Source: DATDRS01 sp035291605 (GTDB lineage: Bacteria > Chloroflexota > Anaerolineae > Anaerolineales > UBA6663). From it: a stretch of DNA of 22,790 nt. The notes under the pieces were generated by a model. That model saw only the letters and a program-made list of their open reading frames with translations. It did no database searches and had not been told where the DNA came from. The stretch covers positions 1-22,790 of the forward strand of contig DATDRS010000347.1 in assembly GCA_035291605.1 (NCBI GenBank). Reading direction: 5' to 3'. Position 1 is the first letter of the stretch. Each line of letters starts with the position of its first letter. Positions 7,701 to 14,685 of this stretch are shown here, in pieces. The translations under genes and the position numbers were made by a program.

Positions 7701-10139
7701 GGCGACGAGGTCAGACACTTGCAGCGGGCCGATGACGATGGGCGACTGGAACTGCGCGGCCAGCTCAAATCCCAAACGGCCGTCGAACAACGCGCGGTAG
7801 AACTCCATTGTCATGGGGTACGTGTTCGGCAGGCGGGTGGAGGCCCACAACCGGCGCTGGCTGGGGAGGATGATGTAATCCACCGTCGCGAGGTTGCGCA
7901 CGAGCATCTGGCGCTTGTCCTCGTTGTCGAACCAGTGCATCTCCATCGTCAGGCCGTTGTACAACCCGCCAAACGGGTCGCGCCCTTCCAGGCGCAGCGG
8001 CAGGCCCTCGTCCCAGTTTTCATTCGAAACGGTCGCGCCGGCAAGACTCAGCGGCCCCTGCGGCGCGCTGACGAATAAATAATAGGTCTGATCCTCTTGA
8101 ACCGCTGTGGGGCCGAAGGGAACAGAGACGGCATCGCCGCGCGGATCGTCGCTCTGCGGCTCGATGCGCGCGTCCGTTTCTGCGAGCACTTGCCGGCCAT
8201 CGGGGTCGGCGGCGAGGACGGCGTGGAGTAAGCCCGGAGTCGTCGAGCCATTGGCATGGATGGCGTGGCCGAGGGTCAATCCAGTCAGGTTTCCCGTGAT
8301 CCGAGAGTTGAACTGAAGCCGGTAGGGCTCTTCGGCGATGGGCAGCCCGTTCGGCAAAGCGAGCGGCTCGGTGTACGCGCCGTCTGCCGTTTCAAAGTGC
8401 AAATTGAACGGGCCGGGGACGTTCTGATAAACCCAACGCGAGGCCTGGATGCGGGTGTTATCGTTGCGATAGATGCTGGTGAACCCCCAGGCCCAGGCGA
8501 GGGCGCCGAGGAGAACGAAAGCGCCGAGGGCGAGGGAAAGCCAGGAACTCAAGGAACTGAAGAAACTCAGGGAACCCTTGTCGGGCGCAGCCCCCCTCAA
8601 TTCCCCTGAGTTCCCTTGATGTCCTTTTGCTCGTTGTCCAGCATTCCACAGTTCAACAATTACCCACGCCGCAAACAACGCCATGAATGGATAAATCGGC
8701 AGGAAGTAGCGGACCGATTTGACCCAGCGTGTGCCCATATAAAGGAAATAGCCGCCTGCCCATACCAGCGGCAGGAGATGCGCGCGCCACGAGGTCTGAT
8801 CTCTCGCCGTGCGCCACAGCGCCCACAGGAACCCGGCCCACGCCGCGAGGCCGAGCGGCAGCCCCATGCCCCACAGCACCATGTTGACGAACGGGAAGAT
8901 GAGCGCCGGCCGGTTGGTCCACTGCTCGCCGGGCGGGCCGCCGCCGACGCCGCTCGATTCGGCCAGCGCGACTTTCATGCTCTCCACCCAATCCGGATTG
9001 GGATTCAGGGTGAAGAGGCCCGTGTCGCCCTGCTCGGCGCGGAAGGTCATGGGTTGGGTGAGGCGGAAGGTGAGCACGGCGACCGCCCCCGCGAGGGCGA
9101 GGCGCATCCCGGCATCCACCAGGGTCTGCGCGAGATCGTCTTTCTGCAGGCGCTCCGCGTAGGCGATGAGCGCGGCGACGAAAATCATGCCGAAGAGCGG
9201 GAGGAGGTTGATGCGCGAGGCGAGCGCCATCCCGAAGAAAAGGCCGAAGAGGGCGTACCAGAGTTCGCTCTTCTCTCCCACTCCCCTGCTCGCCGGCTCC
9301 CCGGCCAGGGCGGGCGCACTGGGGAGCGTAGGCGCTGAGACGATTTGCGCCACACGCACGGCGCAGTACATCGCCAATATGACGAAGGTGCCGGCGAAGG
9401 CGTCGGCGGTCATGAAGTGCGATTGCTGAATCTGCATGACCGCGAGGGCGCTCAACGCCGCGGCGATCAGGCCCACGCGCTGGTTATACAGGCGGCGACC
9501 AATGAGGAAGATGAGCAGCAACGAAACGGTGTCGAACAGCGCCGAGAGCTGACGGCCGAGGAGGCGGAGTCTGCCGTAGTCGGTTCGGTCCGTTTGCTCG
9601 GCGGCCCAGCGGATGAGGAGGATGGGCCACTGTCCCCAGCGCATACGGTTGTCGGGGCCGGGTTCGGTAGGGTTGCCGTTGACGTCGTATTTCTGGTATG
9701 GGCTGATCGGCGAGAGGCGCGTGTTGAAATAGTCGCCAAATGACTTGGGGATGGAGAGGCGCGTGATGGTCGAGGTCAGCCCGTACTCGTCCGGGTGCAA
9801 ATCCGCGTCTTGATTCCAGTTGACCCAGTTGAAACGGAAGTACACGCCGAGGGCGATGAGCGCAATCAGCAACAGGTCGAGGGCCAGCGAGAGATTGGTC
9901 TGGAGGAAAGAAGACCAGGCGGCGGGTTCCGCCGCCGGCGGCGGTTCTTGAGCCAGGTCGGTGGCTGTGCGGGGCGTGGGTGAGGGTTGGAAGCCGTTAT
10001 CCCCGGCCGGCTGCGCTTCACGCACAAGCTCCGTGATCGCCTCAGGTCTTGAGGCCGGTTGTGAGCCGTCACCCCCGGCGGGAAGCGTTTCTTCCGGTCG
10101 GGGCGGAGTCGAATCAGGAGTCGGGTCCAGGTCGGTCAT
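4752..10139 (-). CDS. GT39/PMT-like glycosyltransferase fused to a YYY (DUF2298) domain
   Basis: 1795 residues with two complete membrane proteins in one chain. Residues 1-78 are a proline-rich, probably cytoplasmic tail. Residues about 80-860 look like a full GT39/PMT-2 protein: first helix near 84-103, acidic loop motif DADLHPDEYG (111-120), more helices to about 550, then a soluble part with IQASRWVYQNVPG (564-576), an inserted beta-rich stretch (about 580-740) and the usual end FSVYDHAPVWIFRK (841-854). Residues about 920-1795 are a YYY domain: EKPMDF (1050-1055), FPPYDPWLAG (1067-1076), YYYYGY (1081-1086), ADLHAH (1285-1290), NTWDYP (1338-1343), NTIFKFYLQVW (1533-1543). These match, in order, the separate YYY protein encoded at 183-2936. 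Three hydrophilic loops (about 270-291, 500-530, 1127-1175) look repeat-derived. It starts 15 bp after the previous stop with a weak ribosome site. Expected role: transfer of sugars from polyprenyl phosphate outside the membrane (inferred from GT39). Confidence 0.92.
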   Translation of the reverse strand: MTDLDPTPDSTPPRPEETLPAGGDGSQPASRPEAITELVREAQPAGDNGFQPSPTPRTATDLAQEPPPAAEPAAWSSFLQTNLSLALDLLLIALIALGVYFRFNWVNWNQDADLHPDEYGLTSTITRLSIPKSFGDYFNTRLSPISPYQKYDVNGNPTEPGPDNRMRWGQWPILLIRWAAEQTDRTDYGRLRLLGRQLSALFDTVSLLLIFLIGRRLYNQRVGLIAAALSALAVMQIQQSHFMTADAFAGTFVILAMYCAVRVAQIVSAPTLPSAPALAGEPASRGVGEKSELWYALFGLFFGMALASRINLLPLFGMIFVAALIAYAERLQKDDLAQTLVDAGMRLALAGAVAVLTFRLTQPMTFRAEQGDTGLFTLNPNPDWVESMKVALAESSGVGGGPPGEQWTNRPALIFPFVNMVLWGMGLPLGLAAWAGFLWALWRTARDQTSWRAHLLPLVWAGGYFLYMGTRWVKSVRYFLPIYPFMALFAAWVIVELWNAGQRAKGHQGNSGELRGAAPDKGSLSFFSSLSSWLSLALGAFVLLGALAWAWGFTSIYRNDNTRIQASRWVYQNVPGPFNLHFETADGAYTEPLALPNGLPIAEEPYRLQFNSRITGNLTGLTLGHAIHANGSTTPGLLHAVLAADPDGRQVLAETDARIEPQSDDPRGDAVSVPFGPTAVQEDQTYYLFVSAPQGPLSLAGATVSNENWDEGLPLRLEGRDPFGGLYNGLTMEMHWFDNEDKRQMLVRNLATVDYIILPSQRRLWASTRLPNTYPMTMEFYRALFDGRLGFELAAQFQSPIVIGPLQVSDLVASAAWGRAPQVPNPDDLFNDNFLSAEEAFSVYDHAPVWIFRKRPDFDFVKAQAILYAFDLSTVVNQGPRDATKTRTRLMLPPDRLEAMRAGGTWREMFNAEGWLNKYQPLGVIAWWATLLVMGWAAFPLTFAAFGGLADRGYALAKTVALLIVAWFAWFLASFKVLPYTRGTIILGIAVLVAVSTFIVWQRRDEFSEYLRTRRNYVLSVEGIFLALFLFDLLIRLGNPDLWHPSYGGEKPMDFSYFNAVLKSVYFPPYDPWLAGGYINYYYYGYVIAGVPLKLLGIVPAFGYNLILPSLFAMLGINAFCAAYNLVSRQRSVDSSQKSVVSSQNLEAGSSGAEVDDPRSAVEAERVPTLHAPNPYLAGLAAALLIVVLGNLGQVKFLMKGFQRAADHTALAESLFGDNDFAATLNGAWRVMIGETDIPVGLGSWYWDATRIIASEEVEQAKREGGEERHGNEINEFPFFTFLYADLHAHMIDLPFTALALTWAVAYFLSVRRQRRRVESLALWVVGGLAFGVTRPTNTWDYPVYLALAAAAVLAAHWAKDDFRFTRAMLFDAGVRFALLVGLAKLLYLPYDQWFASGYTEFELWEGPKTPLNAYLYAHGLFLFVLATFLVWETRRWLAETPASVLADAPDWLPTLALALFVFALVVGVFLYLGAETAILSVPLMTWAGLLLLRSPQTMPLEKRVALFLLGTGLAITLFVEVVVLKGDIGRQNTIFKFYLQVWTLFSVAAGAALAWVWASLPAWKPSWQTGWTVALATLTAGAALYTLSAANAKIRDRFPPRTAVESADPAVDCKIIPGMPIPYPGNRSLAIEEQPLTLDGLAYLTWSGYCDKSYFLPLKYDYEAVRWMQDNVAGSPVIVEAQTFDLYRMSSRYAWNTGLPDVVGWDWHQRQQRAALPTDFINLRGIETSAFYETPDLDEARSFLQKYEVRYVVVGPMERAYYPPEGLAKFNALAARGELNVAYQNPGATIYAVP
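6699..6761. repeat. 21-nt tandem repeat (SVVSSQ type) in frame in the fusion gene
   Basis: On the minus strand the run encodes SVDSSQK followed by SVVSSQN, two 7-residue (21-nt) units, preceded by a further partial copy (VSRQR). The DNA is built from variants of CAGTAGTCAG and CAGTCGTCAG. It opens a loop of about 50 hydrophilic residues (1127-1175) between two membrane helices of the YYY half; the free-standing paralog has only a short loop here. The pattern is that of a short-period intergenic repeat that has entered a gene without breaking the frame. Confidence 0.6.
8540..8640. repeat. GGAACTCA-type quasi-tandem and inverted repeat in the fusion gene
   Basis: The plus strand shows near-copies spaced 9-10 bases (GGAACTCAA, GGAACTGAAG, AAACTCAGG, GAACCC) and then an inverted counterpart: AACTCAGGGAA at 8564-8574 against TTCCCCTGAGTT at 8601-8612, one base bulged. 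The encoded loop (about residues 500-530) is hydrophilic and interrupts the last membrane helices of the GT39 half. Confidence 0.5.
9267..9332. repeat. Short GC-rich repeat-like insertion in the fusion gene
   Basis: Encodes SAPALAGEPASRGVGEKSE in a loop of the GT39 half. Its wording (LAGEP, then a run ending in GGGAGAGA on the coding strand) parallels the larger insertion at 960-1073 in the YYY gene, and GCCGG-CTCC-CCGGC can pair. Probably a shorter relative of the same dispersed repeat; the similarity is judged by eye. Confidence 0.4.
9942..10085 (-). repeat. Two 23-24-residue repeats in the N-terminal tail of the fusion protein
   Basis: Residues about 19-42 (beginning LPAGGDGSQP) and 43-66 (beginning QPAGDNGFQP) align without gaps, sharing P-A-G-x-x-G-x-Q-P, then P, T, L and E at equal spacing. 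The tail is proline-rich and precedes the first membrane helix, so it is likely cytoplasmic. It may be another in-frame repeat or a low-complexity linker. Confidence 0.45.
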
Positions 10140-10154
10140 GTCGCTTCTGGATGT

Positions 10155-12455
10155 TTAAGGCAGTCTGCTTTCGCTCAAGTTGAGCGCGCTTGGGACGAGA
10201 TACAGTAAAAAGTCATGGTCGGGAATGGCTGAATGATAAACTGAAAGTATACCATCTGGGTAGAGGCGCTGAAGCTCGTCCAAAGTCCCCGGGTAGCCAT
10301 CGGGCCGCGCCCCGATGTCGGCCGGGTTGACGACGAAGAGCTTCGGGCGCGGCACGTCTTTGGGCAGGGCCAGTTCATCCGGCCAGAGCGCGGCATCCCA
10401 GCCGAAGCGGCCGGCGTACATGCCCACGGCGCGCGTATCCACCCAGTGAGGATAGGGGACGACGAAGGCGGTGTCGTACGAGCCGATGGAGCTGGCGAAG
10501 CCGCGAATGACGCGGCCGATCTCCGAGGCGTTCTCGGCGGTGAGGGCGTACTGCCCCGCATAGCGGACGAAGTAAAGGTTGTAGTTGACCCACGCCGCGC
10601 CGCCTGCCAGCCCGATCAGCGCCAGCGCGCCCAGCCCGGCGCCGACCCAGGCCGGCAGCGCGGCCCGCAACCGTCTGAGCAACAGCCAGGGCGGATAAGC
10701 CGCCAGCAGGAAGACGACCGGAATCGCTCCCCCGGTGCGGACGATGGAAGGGTTCTCCTCCGGGAAGGCGAAATTCAGGGTCGAGGGCAGAAGGAGAACC
10801 GGGATGGCGATGAGCAGCAGACCGGCGATCCAATCCTGCCGCAGGAGTAGACGACAGAGGGCATAGACAACGCCCAGGATGAACAGCGCGCCGGAGATGA
10901 AGTCGAGCACGGGAACGCCGGGAACGGTATTGACCCAGACCAGATCGCCCTGCCAGTTGAACATGCGAAAGGCCTCGAGTTGGTTAGCAAGGAAGATGGA
11001 AATCGGTGAACCGACGATGGGATTCTCGGCGTCGCTAAGGCGCGAGACGGTGCGATACCAGAACATGGACGGCTCGTCATTAGCGTACCGGAACAGGGGG
11101 AGAAAGACGGAAAAGGCCGTCACACATAACAACAGGGTATACGCCAGCAGAGTCAGGTGCGCGCCCCTCGCCTGCGGCCACAGCGCAACCCAGGCGACAG
11201 CCACCGTGACCAGAAACGGGACGATGCGGAAGGTGCTGTAGCCGTACAGCCCCGCGCCGAGGCACAGCCCGGCCAGCAGAAAGTCGTTGCGCCCGCCGCG
11301 CCGCAGCCCCCGGATGAGGAAATACAGCGTGGGTGCAGCGAAGGCTGGTGAGAGCGGGAAGCGCAGGCCCACGCGGCTGATGACCGTCAGCCAGAAACTC
11401 ACGCCGGCCAGCAGCGCGGCCAACAGCCCAAAGCCTTCGCCTTCGATCTCGCGGCCAAGCAAATAAATGAAAGGCAGCGTCAGAAACCCGGCGGTAGCGG
11501 TGACGATCTTAAGCGAGAGGTACGTGAGGCCGGTCCGAAAGAGTTTGATGACCAGCGCGGTGGTGTAGAACTGCAGCGGTTCGCGCCCAGTGTTGCGGAT
11601 GAAAAAGACGGGATGCGTCCCTTGCAGGAGGTCGTTGACATCCAAGAGCTTTTCGACGTGATCGGAAGTCATCTCCGGCGGGATGGCGGCCAGGCGGTCG
11701 TAAAGGAAGAACGCGCCGACCGCGAGGACGGCGAGGAGCGCCAGGTGCCGGCGGGTGATGGTCAGGTGGAAAGTGATTGACTCGGCCCGCCACAGATTTT
11801 TGAACCGCTCCCACAGGGGGATCAGGTCAGGCGCTCCCTCCCAGGCGGCCGCGAGCCACGCAGCCACGCTGACTCCCCACATCGCGACCCCATCCGCGCG
11901 GAACTCATTGCCCCCCGAGGCCCAGTAGGCATAAGCTCCGGCCGCAAGTGCGATCCCTGCGAGCCAGAGGCGCAGGCCAATCGGCTTGTCCTTGAGTTGC
12001 GTCTCCACGCGCATGGAGTCCAGCAATCTATCGCGCCAGACCAGGCCGGCGAAAGCGATCACCGCGCAGGCGTAGAAAAACAGGCCCCATAGGTAGTTAT
12101 CACGGCGATAAGTGAGGATGCTCTGCCCGATCATCGCCAAAGTCACCGCCAACGGCAGAGGCAACGCCGCCCGCCAGGCGGAAAGAGAAGCAGCCGGACC
12201 TGAGTCCGGGGCGCTTTCAGCCGTTCCACTTGGCCAGGGTACAGCGCCGGCCTCATCCACGCGCACCAACCACCCCAATGCCAGAAAGACGAGCGACAGA
12301 GCCAACAAGAAGTACCCTGCGAAGTTCCTCTCACTCAGCAGGAAAAGGCCCCATACCACGGCGAGCGAAGCCAGCCCAAACCGGATACGCCGCCGCGCCC
12401 GCGGTTCGGAGAACTTTGCTTTCAGCCAGTCGAGGAGTGAGAGGTTTTCCATCAT
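10155..12455 (-). CDS. GT39/PMT-like membrane glycosyltransferase with N-terminal extension
   Basis: 766 residues. The catalytic-type unit starts only at about residue 238: a helix (238-255), then the acidic motif EMTSDHVEKLLDV (261-273) and HPVFFIRNTGREPLQFY (281-297). The latter parallels FPVYIIGNNGNEPL in the protein encoded at 17278-19236, so the two belong to the same branch. About ten further hydrophobic segments and a C-terminal soluble part (about 635-766) follow. Residues 27-205 hold five or six additional membrane segments not usual before this motif. Two adjacent ATGs are possible (12455 or 12452), with a weak GGGGGTG site upstream. The gene follows the methyltransferase by 53 bp and precedes the fusion gene by 15 bp, so it is most likely co-transcribed. 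Function is inferred from the family: use of a polyprenyl-phosphate sugar on the outer membrane face; donor and acceptor unknown. Confidence 0.88.
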   Translation of the reverse strand: MMENLSLLDWLKAKFSEPRARRRIRFGLASLAVVWGLFLLSERNFAGYFLLALSLVFLALGWLVRVDEAGAVPWPSGTAESAPDSGPAASLSAWRAALPLPLAVTLAMIGQSILTYRRDNYLWGLFFYACAVIAFAGLVWRDRLLDSMRVETQLKDKPIGLRLWLAGIALAAGAYAYWASGGNEFRADGVAMWGVSVAAWLAAAWEGAPDLIPLWERFKNLWRAESITFHLTITRRHLALLAVLAVGAFFLYDRLAAIPPEMTSDHVEKLLDVNDLLQGTHPVFFIRNTGREPLQFYTTALVIKLFRTGLTYLSLKIVTATAGFLTLPFIYLLGREIEGEGFGLLAALLAGVSFWLTVISRVGLRFPLSPAFAAPTLYFLIRGLRRGGRNDFLLAGLCLGAGLYGYSTFRIVPFLVTVAVAWVALWPQARGAHLTLLAYTLLLCVTAFSVFLPLFRYANDEPSMFWYRTVSRLSDAENPIVGSPISIFLANQLEAFRMFNWQGDLVWVNTVPGVPVLDFISGALFILGVVYALCRLLLRQDWIAGLLLIAIPVLLLPSTLNFAFPEENPSIVRTGGAIPVVFLLAAYPPWLLLRRLRAALPAWVGAGLGALALIGLAGGAAWVNYNLYFVRYAGQYALTAENASEIGRVIRGFASSIGSYDTAFVVPYPHWVDTRAVGMYAGRFGWDAALWPDELALPKDVPRPKLFVVNPADIGARPDGYPGTLDELQRLYPDGILSVYHSAIPDHDFLLYLVPSALNLSESRLP

Positions 12456-12508
12456 TCAGCTTCACCCCCGTGAGAGAGTGCGATCTCAATCGGAGGAGAA
12501 TATTTTGA

Positions 12509-13309
12509 TCAGGCTCTCCGGGCGATGAAAAAGAGATATGCGCCCTTGTCCGGGAGCGGCTCTTCGTAGTAGGGCCGCACCAGCCGCTCGGTGAGGGCGA
12601 GGTTCGCCCGGCTGCGCGCCAGCACCCAGCGCCCGGTGAGCGCGTGCGCCACAGCCGCCGGGAGGCCGAAGTAGTGCCCCCACTCCAGCGCGCGCAGCGC
12701 GCCTGGTGAGAAATAATACCAGTGCTTTTCCAGGCGAAATCCGGCCGCCTCCAGCCGTTTGCGCCAGGCATCCGGCCCGTCACAGTGATAATGACGTGAG
12801 ATGCGGTTGAAAAACGATTCATAAGCCGCCGCCGGGCCGCCCAAGCCCACCCGCCGCAGGCCGCCGGAGATGGAGAGGAACTTCAAGAAGTAATCGCTCG
12901 GGCAGCAGAACACAAACGGCGCGCCGGGTTGAAGGACGCGCGCCACCTCGGCCAGCACCGGCTCCAGCGCGGGGATATGCTCGAGCACCGAATTGCTGAC
13001 CGCGCTCGCGAAATGGTCGGCTTTAAAAGGCAGCGCCCCGCCATCGGCCTGCGCCAGCAGTTTGTAAGCCGAGCGGCGCAGGCGGTTGGCTTCGCGCAGC
13101 GGCGGCGTCCACGCATCCACGCCTGCGTCGAGGGGGCAGTCAAACGCCACCGAGGCAAAATGCGCGTCGCCGCAGCCCAAATCCAGCACGGGTTCGGGCA
13201 GCGGGATATCCTGATAGAAGCGGGCCTCGACGGCGCGCAGCAGCCCGCGAAAGGCAGGCAGGTCTTTGAGATTGCGCCAGAGGAGTTCGTCGGAATTGGC
13301 AGTGGTCAT
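12509..13309 (-). CDS. Class I SAM-dependent methyltransferase (Methyltransf_11-like)
   Basis: 266 residues, soluble. The SAM-binding glycine motif VLDLGCGDAHF is at 41-51, the acidic residue after strand two in GVDAW at 63-67, and the motif-II region SNSVLEHIPALEPVLAEV at 105-122, followed by ARVLQPGAPFVFCCPSDYF. This is the standard order for small-molecule or sugar methyltransferases. The C-terminal third (about 150-266) is family-specific and probably forms the substrate pocket. Its place between a GT4 and GT39 genes suggests methylation of a sugar or lipid-linked glycan, possibly to cap a chain; this is inference. The ATG lies directly after the stop of a possible small ORF; no clear ribosome site is visible, consistent with translational coupling. 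Confidence 0.9.
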   Translation of the reverse strand: MTTANSDELLWRNLKDLPAFRGLLRAVEARFYQDIPLPEPVLDLGCGDAHFASVAFDCPLDAGVDAWTPPLREANRLRRSAYKLLAQADGGALPFKADHFASAVSNSVLEHIPALEPVLAEVARVLQPGAPFVFCCPSDYFLKFLSISGGLRRVGLGGPAAAYESFFNRISRHYHCDGPDAWRKRLEAAGFRLEKHWYYFSPGALRALEWGHYFGLPAAVAHALTGRWVLARSRANLALTERLVRPYYEEPLPDKGAYLFFIARRA

Positions 13310-13489
13310 CTATTGGCTGCTTTGACCTTGCACAGTTGGACTGGCCTTCCCGGCCATCATCCAATGCTGTTGCCCGGTAACTGCATGGGCCAGCACACCC
13401 CCTAAAAAGAACCAACTCCCTGATACCAAGAACATCAGAAGAAAAAGCACGGCGAAGCTAAACAACTCGGTAGCCGAGAGTCTTAACAC
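13310..13489 (-). CDS. Possible 59-residue small membrane protein
   Basis: Not recognised. A frame starting at GTG 13489, 17 bp after the GT4 stop, runs 59 codons and ends in TAG that touches the ATG of the methyltransferase, the same tight packing seen elsewhere. The product would have a short N-terminus, a hydrophobic stretch at about 9-37 (containing FSFAVLFLLMFLVSGSWFF) and a polar tail (AGKASPTVQGQSSQ). If it is not a gene, this is the largest non-coding gap in the window (197 bp). Against it: no Shine-Dalgarno site, AT-richer codons than the neighbours (for example TTA AGA), and the first ATG is only at residue 19. It could instead be a remnant of a longer gene. Confidence 0.35.
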   Translation of the reverse strand: MLRLSATELFSFAVLFLLMFLVSGSWFFLGGVLAHAVTGQQHWMMAGKASPTVQGQSSQ

Positions 13490-13506
13490 AAGTTGTCTAG
13501 CGTATT

Positions 13507-14685
13507 CTACTTTGCCCTGAAGACTACGGGTATTCTTGACGCTTTCAACAGCGTCTCAAACAGCGCCTCGTACCGCGCCGCCGCCGCCATTGGACTGAAC
13601 CGTTCCGCAATGGGGGCGCGGGGACGAACGTACTTCTCGCGATGCGCCAGCACTTCGCAAATCGCCTCGGCCAACGCCCTCGCGTCGCGCGGCGGGACGG
13701 TGAGGCCCATGCCCGTCATCTGCGTGGGCATGCGCACGCCCGGCAGCGCGCTCGCCACCGAAGGCGTCCCGCACAACGCCGCCTCGATCTGCACCAGCCC
13801 AAACGTCTCCGTGTTGTTGATGCTCGGCAGGACGTGCACATCGCAGCACCGGAAGAAGACCGCCATCTCCGCCGGGTTGAGCGTGCCGATGTGCCGATAG
13901 CGTTCGCGGTGCTGTTCCAGCAACGGCGCGAGTTTGCGGAAGTATTCGGCTTCCCCAATCACCTCGCGCGGCCCCGCATGCAAAATGCGCGCCCCCGGAT
14001 AACGCTCCAGGATGGGCGGCATGGCCTCCAGCAAGTATTCCACGCCCTTCTCCGCCGCGATCCGCACCGCCAATCCGATCACCGGGCCGACGCCCTCGAG
14101 GTGATACCTTGCCCGAAAGGCCTCCTCGTCTTCACGCGCGGGTTCGGGCATCTCAACCGGCGGCGGGATCACATGCACTTTCGGCAGATATTGCGAGAGG
14201 AAGGGCGAATGCTGGGCGAAGTCGTCGGTATAAGCCGAGAGCGCATCGGCCAGGCGGGCGGCAGCGTGGTTGCCGAGGTCGGAGACGCGGTTGGCAAGCC
14301 AGTTGAGCGGCGTGAAGGGCAGGATCAGATCTGAGTGATACGTCACCACCACCGGGCGGCGGAAGAGCCGTCCGCGCAGAGCAATGCCGGTCGCATCAAG
14401 CTGCGGCAAATGCAAGCTGACGACGTCATGCTTCAAAACCTGCTGCGTCGCGTGCCAGCCAATCGTAGGCATGATCACGCCCTTGCTCACCCGCAGAAGC
14501 ACCGGGACGCGCACGACTTCGACGCCGTGCAGGTTTTCGCGCCGCGGCAAAGCGCGGTCGTACTGCGCGGTCAGCACGGTGACCTGATGGCCGCGCTCGG
14601 CCAGTGCGCGCGCCAGGCGCTCGACGTAGATGGTCAGACCCGAAACGTGCGGGCGATAGTAAGTCAGCGCGACGAGAACTTTCAT
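13507..14685 (-). CDS. Glycosyltransferase family 4 (GT-B fold)
   Basis: 392 residues, soluble. The N-terminal half begins MKVLVALTYYRPHVSGLTIYV, with the glycine loop that follows the first strand in GT4 enzymes, and contains H117 in VVTYHSD. The C-terminal half carries the sugar-nucleotide site: R208 and K213 in AVRIAAEKGVEYLLEA, and the E-x7-E pair E293/E301 in NTETFGLVQIEAALCG. All key residues are present, so a retaining transferase using a nucleotide-activated sugar, acting at the cytoplasmic face, is well supported; the sugar is not determinable. The ATG abuts the stop of the preceding UPF0104-type gene (TAA then ATG, no gap) and no ribosome site is apparent, pointing to translational coupling. 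Confidence 0.95.
   Translation of the reverse strand: MKVLVALTYYRPHVSGLTIYVERLARALAERGHQVTVLTAQYDRALPRRENLHGVEVVRVPVLLRVSKGVIMPTIGWHATQQVLKHDVVSLHLPQLDATGIALRGRLFRRPVVVTYHSDLILPFTPLNWLANRVSDLGNHAAARLADALSAYTDDFAQHSPFLSQYLPKVHVIPPPVEMPEPAREDEEAFRARYHLEGVGPVIGLAVRIAAEKGVEYLLEAMPPILERYPGARILHAGPREVIGEAEYFRKLAPLLEQHRERYRHIGTLNPAEMAVFFRCCDVHVLPSINNTETFGLVQIEAALCGTPSVASALPGVRMPTQMTGMGLTVPPRDARALAEAICEVLAHREKYVRPRAPIAERFSPMAAAARYEALFETLLKASRIPVVFRAK

Noticed and set aside
13466..13478. CTCGG-TAG-CCGAG hairpin followed on the minus strand by TTGTTTAG, a possible terminator after the GT4 gene
   Set aside because: The stem is only 5 bp and the T-run is broken; it also lies inside the possible small ORF.
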